Shown: piece after piece, positions 16,442 to 24,869 of the stretch
How the letters are laid out: each line of letters opens with the position of its first letter
Position numbering within the stretch: the stretch's first letter is position 1
NCBI RefSeq assembly: GCF_004328625.1
Contig: NZ_CP032229.1
Coordinates: 124,001-188,000 of the forward strand
Source of the DNA: Streptomyces seoulensis
GTDB lineage: Bacteria > Actinomycetota > Actinomycetes > Streptomycetales > Streptomycetaceae
Direction: 5' to 3'
Length of the DNA stretch: 64,000 nucleotides
Made by a program: the position numbers and the translations under genes
Notes under the pieces: generated by a model
What the model saw: only the letters and a program-made list of their open reading frames with translations
What the model was told of the DNA's origin: nothing
The model's database searches: none

Positions 16442-18115
16442 TCAGCCGGTCTGCCGGGCCGCCGCCCTGCCCGCGGCGCGGCCGGAGAAGAGGCAGCCGC
16501 CGAGGAAGGTGCCCTCCAGGGCGTTGTAGCCGTGCACCCCTCCCCCGCCGAAGCCGGCCACCTCACCGGCCGCGTAGAGCCCGTCGACCGGGCTGCCGTC
16601 GAGGCCGAGGGCGCGGGAGTCGAGGTCGGTCTGGATGCCGCCCAGGGTCTTGCGGGTCAGCACCCGCAGCCGGACCCCGATCAGCGGACCCGCCTCGGGG
16701 TCGAGGACGCGGTGCGGGGCGGCGACCCGGCCGAGCCGGTCCCCGATGTAGCGGCGGGCGTTGCGGATGCCCTGGACCTGGGAGTCCTTGCTGTAGGGGT
16801 TGGCCATCTGGAGGTCGCGGGCCTCGATCTGGCGGCGCACCTCGGCCGGGTCGAGCAGGGCTTCGCCGGTGAGGCCGTTCATCTTGCCGACCAATTCCTC
16901 GATCGTGCCGGCGGTGACGAAGTCCGCGCCCTTGTCGAGGAACGCCTGCACCGGTCCCGGGGCGCCCTTGCCCAGCACCCGGTCGCGGAGCACGGCCTTG
17001 CGGTCCTTGGCGGTGATGTCCGGGTTCTGCTCCGAGCCGGAGAGCGCGAACTCCTTCTCGATGATCTTCCGGGTGAGGACGAACCAGGAGTGGTCGTGGC
17101 CCGCGATGTCCTCGGTGGTGCGCAGATGGCGCAGGGTGCTCAGCGTGTCGTAGCCGGGCAGGCAGGGGTCGGGCAGGCGGCGGCCGAGGGCGTCCAGCCA
17201 GACGGAGGACGGGCCGGGCAGGACGCGGATGCCGTGGCCGAGCCAGACGGGGTCCCAGTTGGCGAGGCCCTCGGTGTAGTGCCACATGCGGTCCCGGTTG
17301 ACCAGGCGCACCCCGGCCTCGGCGCTGATGTCGAGCATCCGGCCGTCGACGTAGGCGGGGACGCCGGTGACCATGTCGGCCGGGGGCGTGCCGAGCCGCT
17401 CGGGCCAGTAGCGGCGGACGATGTCGTGGTTCGCGCCGATGCCGCCGGTGGTGAGGACGACGGCCTGCGCGGTCAGCTCGAACTCCCCCGCCGTCTCCCT
17501 GCTGGAGGCGACACCGCGCGGCGAGTCGTCGGGGGCGAGCAGGGTGCCGCGTACGCCACGCGCGGTGGTGCCGTCGATGAGGAGTTCGTCGACGCGGTGC
17601 CGGTGGTGGAAGGTCAGCAGCCCGTCCCGCGCGGCCTGCCGGGCGTACCGCACGAAGGGCTCGACCACGCCGGTGCCGGTGCCCCAGGCGATGTGGAAGC
17701 GGGGTACGGAGTTGCCGTGGCCGTCGGCGCGCAGGTCGCCGCGCTCGGCCCAGCCGACGGTGGGCAGCAGCTCGATGCCGTGGCCGCGCAACCAGGACCG
17801 CTTCTCGCCGGCCGCGAACTCGACGTAGGCACGGGCCCAGCGCACCGCCCAGGAGTCCTCGTCGTCCAGGCGGTCGAAGCCGGCGCTGCCCCGCCAGTCG
17901 TTCCAGGCGAGGTCGAGGGAGTCCTTGACGCCGAGGCGGCGCTGTTCGGGCGAGTCGACCAGGAAGAGCCCGCCGAAGGACCAGAACGCCTGGCCGCCCA
18001 GGTTGGCGGCGTTCTCCTGGTCCAGCAGGGCCACCTTCCGGCCCCGGCTGGTGAGTTCGTGCGCCGCGACCAGGCCGGCCAGGCCCGCTCCCACGACTAT
18101 GACGTCCGCGTCCAT
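16442..18115 (-). CDS. FAD-binding dehydrogenase (KstD/fumarate-reductase-like)
   Basis: A 557-residue flavoprotein. The N-terminus DVIVVGAGLAGLVAAHEL binds FAD, LLDQENAANLGGQAFWSFGGL follows, and the C-terminus closes with AAGEVAGFGGGGVHGYNALEGTFLGGCLFSG. This matches the soluble fumarate reductase/3-ketosteroid-dehydrogenase superfamily and in particular its putative FAD-binding dehydrogenase group of about 550 residues. The substrate is unknown; no steroid catabolic genes are seen nearby. It is 36 bases downstream of a TetR gene on the same strand and probably co-transcribed and repressed by it. Start ATG 18115 is preceded by GAGGAC. Confidence 0.82.
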   Translation of the reverse strand: MDADVIVVGAGLAGLVAAHELTSRGRKVALLDQENAANLGGQAFWSFGGLFLVDSPEQRRLGVKDSLDLAWNDWRGSAGFDRLDDEDSWAVRWARAYVEFAAGEKRSWLRGHGIELLPTVGWAERGDLRADGHGNSVPRFHIAWGTGTGVVEPFVRYARQAARDGLLTFHHRHRVDELLIDGTTARGVRGTLLAPDDSPRGVASSRETAGEFELTAQAVVLTTGGIGANHDIVRRYWPERLGTPPADMVTGVPAYVDGRMLDISAEAGVRLVNRDRMWHYTEGLANWDPVWLGHGIRVLPGPSSVWLDALGRRLPDPCLPGYDTLSTLRHLRTTEDIAGHDHSWFVLTRKIIEKEFALSGSEQNPDITAKDRKAVLRDRVLGKGAPGPVQAFLDKGADFVTAGTIEELVGKMNGLTGEALLDPAEVRRQIEARDLQMANPYSKDSQVQGIRNARRYIGDRLGRVAAPHRVLDPEAGPLIGVRLRVLTRKTLGGIQTDLDSRALGLDGSPVDGLYAAGEVAGFGGGGVHGYNALEGTFLGGCLFSGRAAGRAAARQTG

Positions 18116-18151
18116 GGAGTCCTCGTCCTTCCTTCCAGGGTTCGTACAGGG

Positions 18152-18766
18152 TCATGCCGGCTCGCCGCCGCCGGACAGCAGGGGCGTGAGCAGGTGTTTC
18201 AGCCAGTCGCGGGCGGCGTCGACGTCCTTGTCCAGCAGGAGCTGGACGGTGACGCCGTCGTAGGCGGCGACGACCGCGCGGGCGGCGGCGTCCACCCCGC
18301 CGGGCGGGGTGGCGGTGGCCTCGGCCCGGCGCAGCCGGTCGGCGACGGCCTCGCGCAGCCGGGCCCGGTGGCGGAGCAGCGTCTCGGCGACCTCCGGGTC
18401 GCGGGCGGCGTGCACCAGGAAGTCGGTCTTCACCAGCAGCCAGTCCACGTCGAGGAGGAGTACCTCGGCGACCCGGTCCACGGAGGCGGCCACGTCCAGC
18501 GCGGGGCCGTCCTGGGCGAGCGCCTCGGCGACCTGGGAGGCGATGAGGTCGGCGCGCTCCTGGTAGAGGGCGAAGAACAGCTCGTCCAGCGTGGCGAAGT
18601 TCGAGTAGAAGGCTCCCCGGCTGTATCCGGCGGCCTCGCAGACCTCCTCGATGGAGACCCGCCCGAACCCCTTGGCCGCGAACACCGCGAAGGCGGCGGC
18701 CAGCAGCTCGGCCCGCGTACGCGCCCGCCGCTTGGTCACGCGCGGCGCCCTCTGGTCGGCCGTCAT
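18152..18766 (-). CDS. TetR-family regulator of the downstream FAD dehydrogenase
   Basis: A 204-residue TetR regulator. The DNA-binding domain is LLAAAFAVFAAKGFGRVSIEEVCEAAGYSRGAFYSNFATLDELF, about residues 20-62, followed by a variable ligand domain. ATG 18766 is favoured because GGAGG lies eight bases upstream. Two adjacent near-identical palindromes lie 19-52 bases upstream of the start, so it very likely represses its own operon with the FAD dehydrogenase. It may also affect the divergent AlkB-type gene. Confidence 0.88.
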   Translation of the reverse strand: MTADQRAPRVTKRRARTRAELLAAAFAVFAAKGFGRVSIEEVCEAAGYSRGAFYSNFATLDELFFALYQERADLIASQVAEALAQDGPALDVAASVDRVAEVLLLDVDWLLVKTDFLVHAARDPEVAETLLRHRARLREAVADRLRRAEATATPPGGVDAAARAVVAAYDGVTVQLLLDKDVDAARDWLKHLLTPLLSGGGEPA

Positions 18767-18784
18767 CACCCGCACCTCCGTCTT

Positions 18785-18818
18785 GATACATGAATGTATC
18801 CGATACAGAAATGTATCG
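18785..18818. promoter_or_regulatory. Two tandem TetR operators
   Basis: Back-to-back palindromes: GATACATGAATGTATC (18785-18800, 7-bp arms) and CGATACAGAAATGTATCG (18801-18818, 8-bp arms). Both share the GATACA/TGTATC half-sites. They sit between the TetR gene start and the AlkB-type gene start, the expected place for an autorepressor. Confidence 0.8.
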
Positions 18819-18887
18819 AAAGGGCCCCGCAGACAGGCACCTCTTGATCAATAGAACGCATTTTCGATTCAGGAGTACGCTGGCCCC

Positions 18888-19517
18888 ATGCCCACGCACC
18901 TCCAGAGTTCGCTGTTCGACCAGACCGACGAGCTGCGCCTCAACCCCCTCGACGGGCCGGCGCGGACCACGCTGGGCTCCGGGGCCTGGATCGACGTGCT
19001 GCCGGGCTGGCTGAGCGGGGCCGACGCGCTGTTCGAACACCTCGCCGCCGAGGTCCCCTGGCGGGCCGAGCAGCGCCGGATGTACGACAACGTGGTGTCC
19101 GTACCGCGCCTGCTCTCCTTCTACCGGAGCCGGGACCCGCTCCCCCACCCGGTGCTGGACGAGGCCCGCGAGGCGCTCTCGGCGCACTACGGGCCGGAGC
19201 TGGGCGAGCCCTTCGTCACGGCCGGGCTGTGCTACTACCGCGACGGCCGGGACAGCGTGGCCTGGCACGGGGACCGGATCGGGCGGGGCAGCCGGGAGGA
19301 CACGATGGTGGCGATCCTGTCGGTCGGCGCCCCGCGCGATCTGCTGCTGCGTCCGGCGGGCGGTGGCGCGGTGGCGGTGCGCCGGCCGCTCGGGCACGGC
19401 GACCTGATCGTGATGGGCGGCTCCTGCCAGCGCACCTGGGAGCACTGCGTCCCCAAGTCGGTGCGGGCCGCCGGGCCTCGGATCAGCATCCAGTTCCGCC
19501 CTCGTGGGGTGCGCTGA
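18888..19517 (+). CDS. AlkB-family 2-oxoglutarate/Fe(II)-dependent dioxygenase
   Basis: A 209-residue protein of the AlkB (ALKBH2/3-like) family, which repairs alkylated bases by oxidative demethylation. The iron ligands are visible as WHGDRIG near residue 126 (HxD) and EHCVPK near 187 (distal histidine). The 2-oxoglutarate-binding arginines lie in GPRISIQFRPR at the C-terminus. VTAGLCYYRDGRDSVAWH is the typical lead-in strand. ATG 18888 has a CAGGAGT-type upstream stretch. The TetR operators 70 bases upstream may influence it. Confidence 0.88.
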   Translation: MPTHLQSSLFDQTDELRLNPLDGPARTTLGSGAWIDVLPGWLSGADALFEHLAAEVPWRAEQRRMYDNVVSVPRLLSFYRSRDPLPHPVLDEAREALSAHYGPELGEPFVTAGLCYYRDGRDSVAWHGDRIGRGSREDTMVAILSVGAPRDLLLRPAGGGAVAVRRPLGHGDLIVMGGSCQRTWEHCVPKSVRAAGPRISIQFRPRGVR

Positions 19518-19573
19518 CCCGGCATCTGATTGGCTGGCGCCGGTCAGGTCATCGGCCGGAATCCGAGGGGAAC

Positions 19574-20320
19574 ATGCGGGCACAGGCAGAGCAAGTCGCG
19601 GACGGCGTCCACCTGGTGCGGGGTCACCACGTCAACTGGGTGATCCTGAAGGACGGTGCGGACGTCACGCTCATCGACACCGGGTATCCGGGAGACCGGC
19701 AGGCACTGCTCGACTCCCTCGCGGCCGTGGGGAGTTCACCGGAGGCGGTGACGGCGGTACTGATCACCCACGCGCACAACGACCACCTGGGCTCGGCCGA
19801 GTACCTGCGCGACACCCACGGCACGCCGGTGCTGCTGCATCCGGCCGAAGTGCCGCACGCCCGGCGGGACTTCCTCCAGCAGTGCTCCATCGGCGACGTG
19901 GTCCGCAACGCCTGGCGGCCCGGTGTGGTGCCGTGGGCGGCGCAGGTGATCAAGGCGGGCGGCACCGAGCACAACCCGGTGGTGAAGCCCGAGCCGTTCC
20001 CGGCCGAAGGTGCCCTCGACCTGCCGGGGCGCCCGGTGCCCGTGCACACGCCCGGCCACACCGACGGGCACTGCGTCTACCACCTGCCCGAGGCGGGCGT
20101 GGTGATCTCCGGGGACGCCCTCATCACCGGGCACGCGACCTCCCGCACCCGGGGCCCGCAGATGCTGCACGGCTTCTTCCACCACGAGACGGACCGGGCC
20201 GTGACCTCGCTGGCGCTGATCGCCGGGCTGACGGGCGACCTGCTGCTGCCCGGCCACGGCCCGCTGTACCGGGGCCCGGTGCGGGCCGCCGTCGAGCAGG
20301 CCCGCGACCGGGCTTCCTGA
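19574..20320 (+). CDS. MBL-fold metallo-hydrolase
   Basis: A 248-residue metallo-beta-lactamase-fold hydrolase. HAHNDHLGS near residue 68 is the HxHxDH zinc motif, TPGHTDGHCVYHLP near 158 gives the next histidine, SGDALITGHA the bridging aspartate, and LLPGHGPLYRG the last histidine. Substrates across this family are diverse (thioesters, lactones, glutathione adducts) and cannot be told from sequence. Start ATG 19574 has GAGGGG upstream. It ends four bases before the convergent universal stress protein. Confidence 0.82.
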   Translation: MRAQAEQVADGVHLVRGHHVNWVILKDGADVTLIDTGYPGDRQALLDSLAAVGSSPEAVTAVLITHAHNDHLGSAEYLRDTHGTPVLLHPAEVPHARRDFLQQCSIGDVVRNAWRPGVVPWAAQVIKAGGTEHNPVVKPEPFPAEGALDLPGRPVPVHTPGHTDGHCVYHLPEAGVVISGDALITGHATSRTRGPQMLHGFFHHETDRAVTSLALIAGLTGDLLLPGHGPLYRGPVRAAVEQARDRAS

Positions 20321-20324
20321 GCGG

Positions 20325-21209
20325 TCAGGCCGGGTCGGCGCCGGGCCGGTCCTGCGGGACGACGGCGACCGGGCTGCCCGCGTGGTGCAGCACGCCGTGC
20401 GCGACCGAGCCGATCCGGGCGCCGACCGCCGTACGGCGCGCGCGTCGGCCCACCACGAGGAGCTGGGCCCGCGTGGCCTGGGAGACCAGCACCTGCCCGG
20501 CGCTGCCCATCTCGATGTGCTCGGTGACCGGCACGCCGGGGAACCGCTCGCGCCAGGGCGCCAGCGCGTCGGCGAGCGCCCGCTTCTCGTACGGTTCGAG
20601 GCCGCCCGCCTCGTCCAGCAGCTTCAACGAGCCGGGGCTGTGGGCGAAGACGGGCGGCAGGGTCCAGGCGCGCACCGCGCGGAGGGTCGCGCCGCGGGCG
20701 GCCGCCGTCTCGAAGGCGAAGCGCAGCGCGGCGGCGCTGTCCTCCGGGGTGCCGTGCTGGCCGACGACGATCTCCCGTCCGGCGGACTCGGCCTCCGGGC
20801 GGTCCCCGGCGCGCACCAGGATCACCGGCCGGGTGGTCTCCGCGACGACCCGGAGGCCGACCGAGCCGAGCAGGAAGCCGACCACCGCCCCGTGCCCGCG
20901 GGTGCCGAGGACCAGTTCCTCGGCGTCCGCGCCGGCCGCGAGCAGCGCGTCCACCGCGTCGTCCTCGGTCAGTTCCAGCGTCGCGTGCAGGCCGGGGTGC
21001 CGTTCGGTGAGGGAGCCGACAGCGCGGCCGATGCCCTCCTCGGCCCAGGCCCGCTGGGTGTCCCGGTCGGCCGGGAGTTCGCCGATCTCCTCCCAGGCGT
21101 GCACCACGCGCAGTGGCAGCCCCCGGCGTACGGCCTCGCGGGCCGCCCAGTCCAGCGCCGCCAGGCTTTCGTCGGTACCGTCCACCCCTGCCGTGATCGG
21201 GCGTGTCAT
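20325..21209 (-). CDS. Universal stress protein with two Usp domains
   Basis: A 294-residue tandem UspA-domain protein. Each half ends with an ATP-binding loop: VLGTRGHGAVVGFLLGSVGL near residue 113, and VVGRRARRTAVGARIGSVAHGVLHHAGSPVAVVP at the C-terminus. The N-terminal MTRPITAGVDGTDESLAALDWA is canonical. Such tandem Usp proteins accompany hypoxia, dormancy or energy-stress regulons in actinobacteria. It is divergent from the receiver-flavoprotein operon, 163 bases away, which suggests related regulation. ATG 21209 has GAGGAGG upstream. Confidence 0.88.
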   Translation of the reverse strand: MTRPITAGVDGTDESLAALDWAAREAVRRGLPLRVVHAWEEIGELPADRDTQRAWAEEGIGRAVGSLTERHPGLHATLELTEDDAVDALLAAGADAEELVLGTRGHGAVVGFLLGSVGLRVVAETTRPVILVRAGDRPEAESAGREIVVGQHGTPEDSAAALRFAFETAAARGATLRAVRAWTLPPVFAHSPGSLKLLDEAGGLEPYEKRALADALAPWRERFPGVPVTEHIEMGSAGQVLVSQATRAQLLVVGRRARRTAVGARIGSVAHGVLHHAGSPVAVVPQDRPGADPA

Positions 21210-21372
21210 GCGGTGAGCCTCCTCGTCGTCCGGCCTGTTCCGTCGTCGCCATGACCCTGCCACAGCGGGCGGGCGCCTCCGCCACCCGTCGCCCGGAGCA
21301 CACCGGGGCGAAGCGGGAGAAACGCACATACGATGGGCGGGACGTGCACCCGACCGCCCGGGGTGAGAACGC

Positions 21373-23049
21373 ATGGCAGAACCGACCGACGCGGCCCGGA
21401 CCGTCCTGCTGACCGTGGACGACGATCCGGGCGTGTCCCGCGCGGTCGCCCGCGATCTGCGGCGCCGCTACGGCGCCGCGTACCGCGTGGTGCGCGCCGA
21501 GTCCGGTCGGTCGGCGCTGGAGGCGCTGCGCGAGCTGAAGCTGCGCGGCGACTCCGTGGCGGTGCTGCTGGCGGACTACCGGATGCCGGTGATGAACGGC
21601 ATCGAGTTCCTGGAACGCGCGATGGACGTCTACCCGGGCGCGCGGCGGGTGCTGCTGACGGCGTACGCGGACACCGGGGCGGCGATCGACGCGATCAACG
21701 TGGTGGATCTGGACCACTACCTGCTCAAGCCCTGGGACCCGCCGGAGGAGAAGCTGTACCCGGTGGTCGACGACCTGCTGGCGGCCTGGCGGGCCGGGGA
21801 CCACCGGCCGGTGCCGTTCATGAAGGTGGTGGGCCACCGCTGGTCGGCGCGGTCTTCGGAGGTGCGGGAGTTCCTGGCCCGCAACCAGGTGCCCTACCGC
21901 TGGTACTCGGTGGAGGAGCCCGAGGGCCGGCGCCTGCTGGCGGCGGCCGGGCAGGACGGGCTGCGGCTGCCCCTGGTGATCACCCCGGACGGCGGGGTGC
22001 TGGTCGAGCCCGAGGCTCCGGAGCTGGCGGCCCGGGTCGGTCTGGCGACGACCCCGACGGCCGACTTCTACGACCTCGTGGTGATCGGCGGCGGCCCGGC
22101 CGGGCTGGGCTCGGCGGTGTACGGGGCGTCGGAGGGCCTGCGCACGGTCCTGGTGGAGCGCTCGGCCACGGGCGGCCAGGCCGGGCAGAGCTCCCGTATC
22201 GAGAACTACCTCGGCTTCCCCGACGGCGTCTCCGGCGCCCAGCTCACCGACCGCGCCCGCCGCCAGGCGACCCGGTTCGGCGCGGAGATCCTCACCGCGC
22301 GCGAGGTGACGGGACTGGAGGTCAACGGCGCGGCGCGGGTCGTCCGGTTCGCGGACGGCTCGGCGATCGGCGCGCACAGCGTGATCCTGGCGACCGGGGT
22401 GCAGTACCGGCGGCTGACCGCCGAGGGCTGTGCCGGGCTGACCGGCTGCGGGGTGTTCTACGGGTCGGCGCTGACCGAGGCGCCGTCCTGCCAGGGGCAC
22501 GACGTGTTCATCGTGGGCGGCGCCAACTCGGCCGGGCAGGCGGCGATGTACCTGTCCCGGTTCGCCAAGTCGGTGACGCTGCTGGTGCGCGGGCCCGACC
22601 TGTCGGCGTCGATGTCGCACTATCTGGTCCAGCAGATCACCGAGGCCCCGAACATCACGGTGCGCGCCCGCACGGAGGTGGAGGCGGCGCACGGCTCGGA
22701 CCGGCTGGAGCGGCTGACCCTGCGCCGGGTGGACACCGGTGAGGCGGAGCAGGCCGAGGCGCAGTGGATGTTCGTGTTCATCGGCGCCGCTCCGCTGACC
22801 GGCTGGCTGGACGGGACCGTGCGCCGGGACGGGCGGGGGTTCATCCTGGCCGGCCCGGATCTGACCGTGGACGGGGAACTGCCGGAGGACTGGGATCTGG
22901 ACCGGCCCCCGTACCACCTGGAGACCAGCGTGCCGGGCGTGTTCGTGGCGGGCGACGCGCGCGCCGAGTCGGCCAAGCGGGTCGCGTCCGCCGTAGGAGA
23001 GGGAGCCATGGCCGTGATGCTCGTCCACCGTTATCTGGAGCAGTCGTGA
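21373..23049 (+). CDS. Response-regulator receiver fused to thioredoxin-reductase-like flavoprotein (CxxC absent)
   Basis: A 558-residue fusion. Residues 10-130 are a receiver domain with acidic D17/D18, phospho-acceptor D68 (ADYRMP), T96 and K119 all present. Residues about 145-225 look like a thioredoxin/glutaredoxin-type fold. From residue 234 a thioredoxin-reductase-like module follows: FAD motif VVIGGGPAGLGSAVYG, TGGQAG, ENYLGFP, second dinucleotide fold FIVGGANSAGQAA and terminal GVFVAGDARAESAKR. Where thioredoxin reductases have the catalytic CxxC, this protein reads YGSALTEA, so classic disulfide reduction is not expected. The next gene, a histidine kinase, overlaps its stop codon. 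It probably couples NADPH/flavin redox state with phosphorelay signalling. Confidence 0.88.
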   Translation: MAEPTDAARTVLLTVDDDPGVSRAVARDLRRRYGAAYRVVRAESGRSALEALRELKLRGDSVAVLLADYRMPVMNGIEFLERAMDVYPGARRVLLTAYADTGAAIDAINVVDLDHYLLKPWDPPEEKLYPVVDDLLAAWRAGDHRPVPFMKVVGHRWSARSSEVREFLARNQVPYRWYSVEEPEGRRLLAAAGQDGLRLPLVITPDGGVLVEPEAPELAARVGLATTPTADFYDLVVIGGGPAGLGSAVYGASEGLRTVLVERSATGGQAGQSSRIENYLGFPDGVSGAQLTDRARRQATRFGAEILTAREVTGLEVNGAARVVRFADGSAIGAHSVILATGVQYRRLTAEGCAGLTGCGVFYGSALTEAPSCQGHDVFIVGGANSAGQAAMYLSRFAKSVTLLVRGPDLSASMSHYLVQQITEAPNITVRARTEVEAAHGSDRLERLTLRRVDTGEAEQAEAQWMFVFIGAAPLTGWLDGTVRRDGRGFILAGPDLTVDGELPEDWDLDRPPYHLETSVPGVFVAGDARAESAKRVASAVGEGAMAVMLVHRYLEQS

Positions 23050-24515
23050 GCGGGCGGCCGCTGCCGTGCAGCCCCGGCGAGATCGGCACGCTGTTCCTCT
23101 TCGAGCGGCTGTCACCCGAGCAGGTGGGACGGCTGTGCCGGGACGGCCGGGTGGAGCAGTTCGAGCCGGGCCCGGTGTACACCGAGGGTGACCCGGCGAC
23201 CTGCTTCTACGTGCTGATCGAGGGCGCCGTCGTGCTCTCCCGGCGGATCGGCGCCGAGGACGTCGAGGTGTCCCGGACCAGCCAGCGCGGGGTGTACGGC
23301 GGCGCCATGCAGGCGTATCTCGGGGACCGGGTGCGGCAGTTGTACAACAACTCGATGCGGGTGACGGAGCCGACGCGGTTCTTCGTGCTGCCCGCGTCCG
23401 TGTTCGCGGAGGTGATGCGGGCCTGGTTCCCGATGGCGGTGCATCTGCTGGAGGGGCTGTTCTTCGGCTCCAAGAGCACGCAGGCGGCCATCGGGCAGCG
23501 CGAACGGCTGCTGGCGCTGGGCTCGTTGTCGGCCGGGCTCACCCATGAGCTGAACAATCCGGCGGCGGCCGCGGTGCGGGCCACCTCCACCCTGCGGGAG
23601 CGGGTGGCCCGGATGCGGCACAAGCTGGGGGTGATCGCGGAGGGGCCGTTCTCCCGTGACGCGCTGGCGAGTCTGATCGAGATCCAGGAGCGCACCGCCG
23701 AGCGGGTCGCCAAGGCACCCGTGCTCGGCCCACTGGAGGCGGCCGACCGCGAGGACGCGCTCGCGGACTGGCTGACCGACCACGGCATCGAGGACGGCTG
23801 GCGGCTCGCCCCGGTGTTCGTGCAGGCGGGCCTGGACGCCGACTGGCTGGAGCGGGTGGCCGCCACGGTGGACCAGGAGATCCTGGGCGGCGCGGTGGGC
23901 TGGCTCAACTACACCATCGAGACCGAGCTGTTGATGAACGAGATCGAGGACGCCACCACCCGCGTCTCCCAACTCGTCGACGCCGCCAAGCAGTACACCC
24001 AGCTGGACCGGGCCCCGTTCCGCGTGGTGGACGTGCACGAACTCCTCGACAGCACCCTGCTGATGCTCTCCGGCAAACTCGGCCCGCACATCGAGGTGGT
24101 GCGCGCCTACGACCGTACGCTGCCCTCGCTGCCGGGCTATCCGGCGGAGCTGAACCAGGTGTGGACCAACCTGATCGACAACGCGGTGTCCGCGATGACC
24201 GAGGACGGCGGCGGAGGCACGCTGACCGTGCGGACGGCGCGGGACGGGCGACTGGCCCTGGTGGAGTTCGCGGACACCGGGCCCGGGGTGCCCCCGGAGA
24301 TCCGGGAGCAGATCTTCGACCCGTTCTTCACCACCAAGCCGGTCGGCGCGGGCACCGGTCTCGGGCTGGACATCTCCCGGCGGATCGTCGTCGACAAGCA
24401 CCACGGCACCCTGCGGCTGGAGTCCGCCCCCGGCGACACCCGCTTCCAGGTCCGCCTGCCCCTGACCGCGGACACCCCGTCCGGCGAGACCCCGAGAGCC
24501 CAGGAGGGCGCATGA
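23046..24515 (+). CDS. Sensor histidine kinase with N-terminal CRP-like (cNMP-binding) domain
   Basis: A 489-residue soluble kinase. Residues about 20-140 form a cNMP-binding-type beta-roll (GPVYTEGDPATCFYVLIEGAVVLSRR). A helical segment then leads to the H-box GSLSAGLTHELNNPAAAA with phospho-histidine H167. The ATPase domain has NQVWTNLIDNAVSAM (N-box), DTGPGVP (G1), FDPFFTTKP (F-box) and GTGLGLDIS (G2). No membrane segment is seen. GTG 23046 overlaps the previous TGA by two bases, implying translational coupling with the receiver-flavoprotein, its likely phosphotransfer partner. Confidence 0.9.
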   Translation: MSGRPLPCSPGEIGTLFLFERLSPEQVGRLCRDGRVEQFEPGPVYTEGDPATCFYVLIEGAVVLSRRIGAEDVEVSRTSQRGVYGGAMQAYLGDRVRQLYNNSMRVTEPTRFFVLPASVFAEVMRAWFPMAVHLLEGLFFGSKSTQAAIGQRERLLALGSLSAGLTHELNNPAAAAVRATSTLRERVARMRHKLGVIAEGPFSRDALASLIEIQERTAERVAKAPVLGPLEAADREDALADWLTDHGIEDGWRLAPVFVQAGLDADWLERVAATVDQEILGGAVGWLNYTIETELLMNEIEDATTRVSQLVDAAKQYTQLDRAPFRVVDVHELLDSTLLMLSGKLGPHIEVVRAYDRTLPSLPGYPAELNQVWTNLIDNAVSAMTEDGGGGTLTVRTARDGRLALVEFADTGPGVPPEIREQIFDPFFTTKPVGAGTGLGLDISRRIVVDKHHGTLRLESAPGDTRFQVRLPLTADTPSGETPRAQEGA

Positions 24516-24862
24516 GTGAGGACAGCCCGATCGATCCGTCCGTGCCGCCGAGCGGTACGGGGTGCGTGGAGTGCGAGCAGGCGGGCAGCTGGTGGTTCCA
24601 CTTGCGCCGCTGCGCGCGGTGCGGGCACATCGGGTGCTGTGACGACTCGCTGGGCAAGCACGCCACCGCCCACTACCGGGACACCGGCCATCCGGTGCTG
24701 CGCAGCTTCGAGCCCGGCGAGGACTGGTTCTGGAACTACGCGACGAAGGAACTGTACGAGTCCGGCCCCGCCCTTGCCCCGCCCGAGAGCCACCCCGCCG
24801 ACCAGCCGGTACCGGGCCCGGCCGGACGGGTCCCGGCCGACTGGACCCAGTTGCTGAGCTGA
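24512..24862 (+). CDS. UBP-type zinc-finger protein
   Basis: A 116-residue protein dominated by a UBP (ZnF-UBP) domain. Visible ligands are CVEC near residue 18, CARCGHIGCC near 34, KHATAHYRDTGH near 49. The eukaryotic family binds the free C-terminus of ubiquitin; bacteria lack ubiquitin, so the ligand is unknown. ATG 24512 overlaps the kinase stop (ATGA), with AGGAGG upstream, so it is the third gene of a translationally coupled operon. The proline-rich C-terminal 30 residues look disordered. Confidence 0.88.
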   Translation: MSEDSPIDPSVPPSGTGCVECEQAGSWWFHLRRCARCGHIGCCDDSLGKHATAHYRDTGHPVLRSFEPGEDWFWNYATKELYESGPALAPPESHPADQPVPGPAGRVPADWTQLLS

Positions 24863-24869
24863 ACCGGCG

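Noticed and set aside
20077..23115. A 1012-codon minus-strand open frame across the Usp and flavoprotein region
   Set aside because: No recognisable domain and low-complexity composition; mirrors strong coding on other frames.
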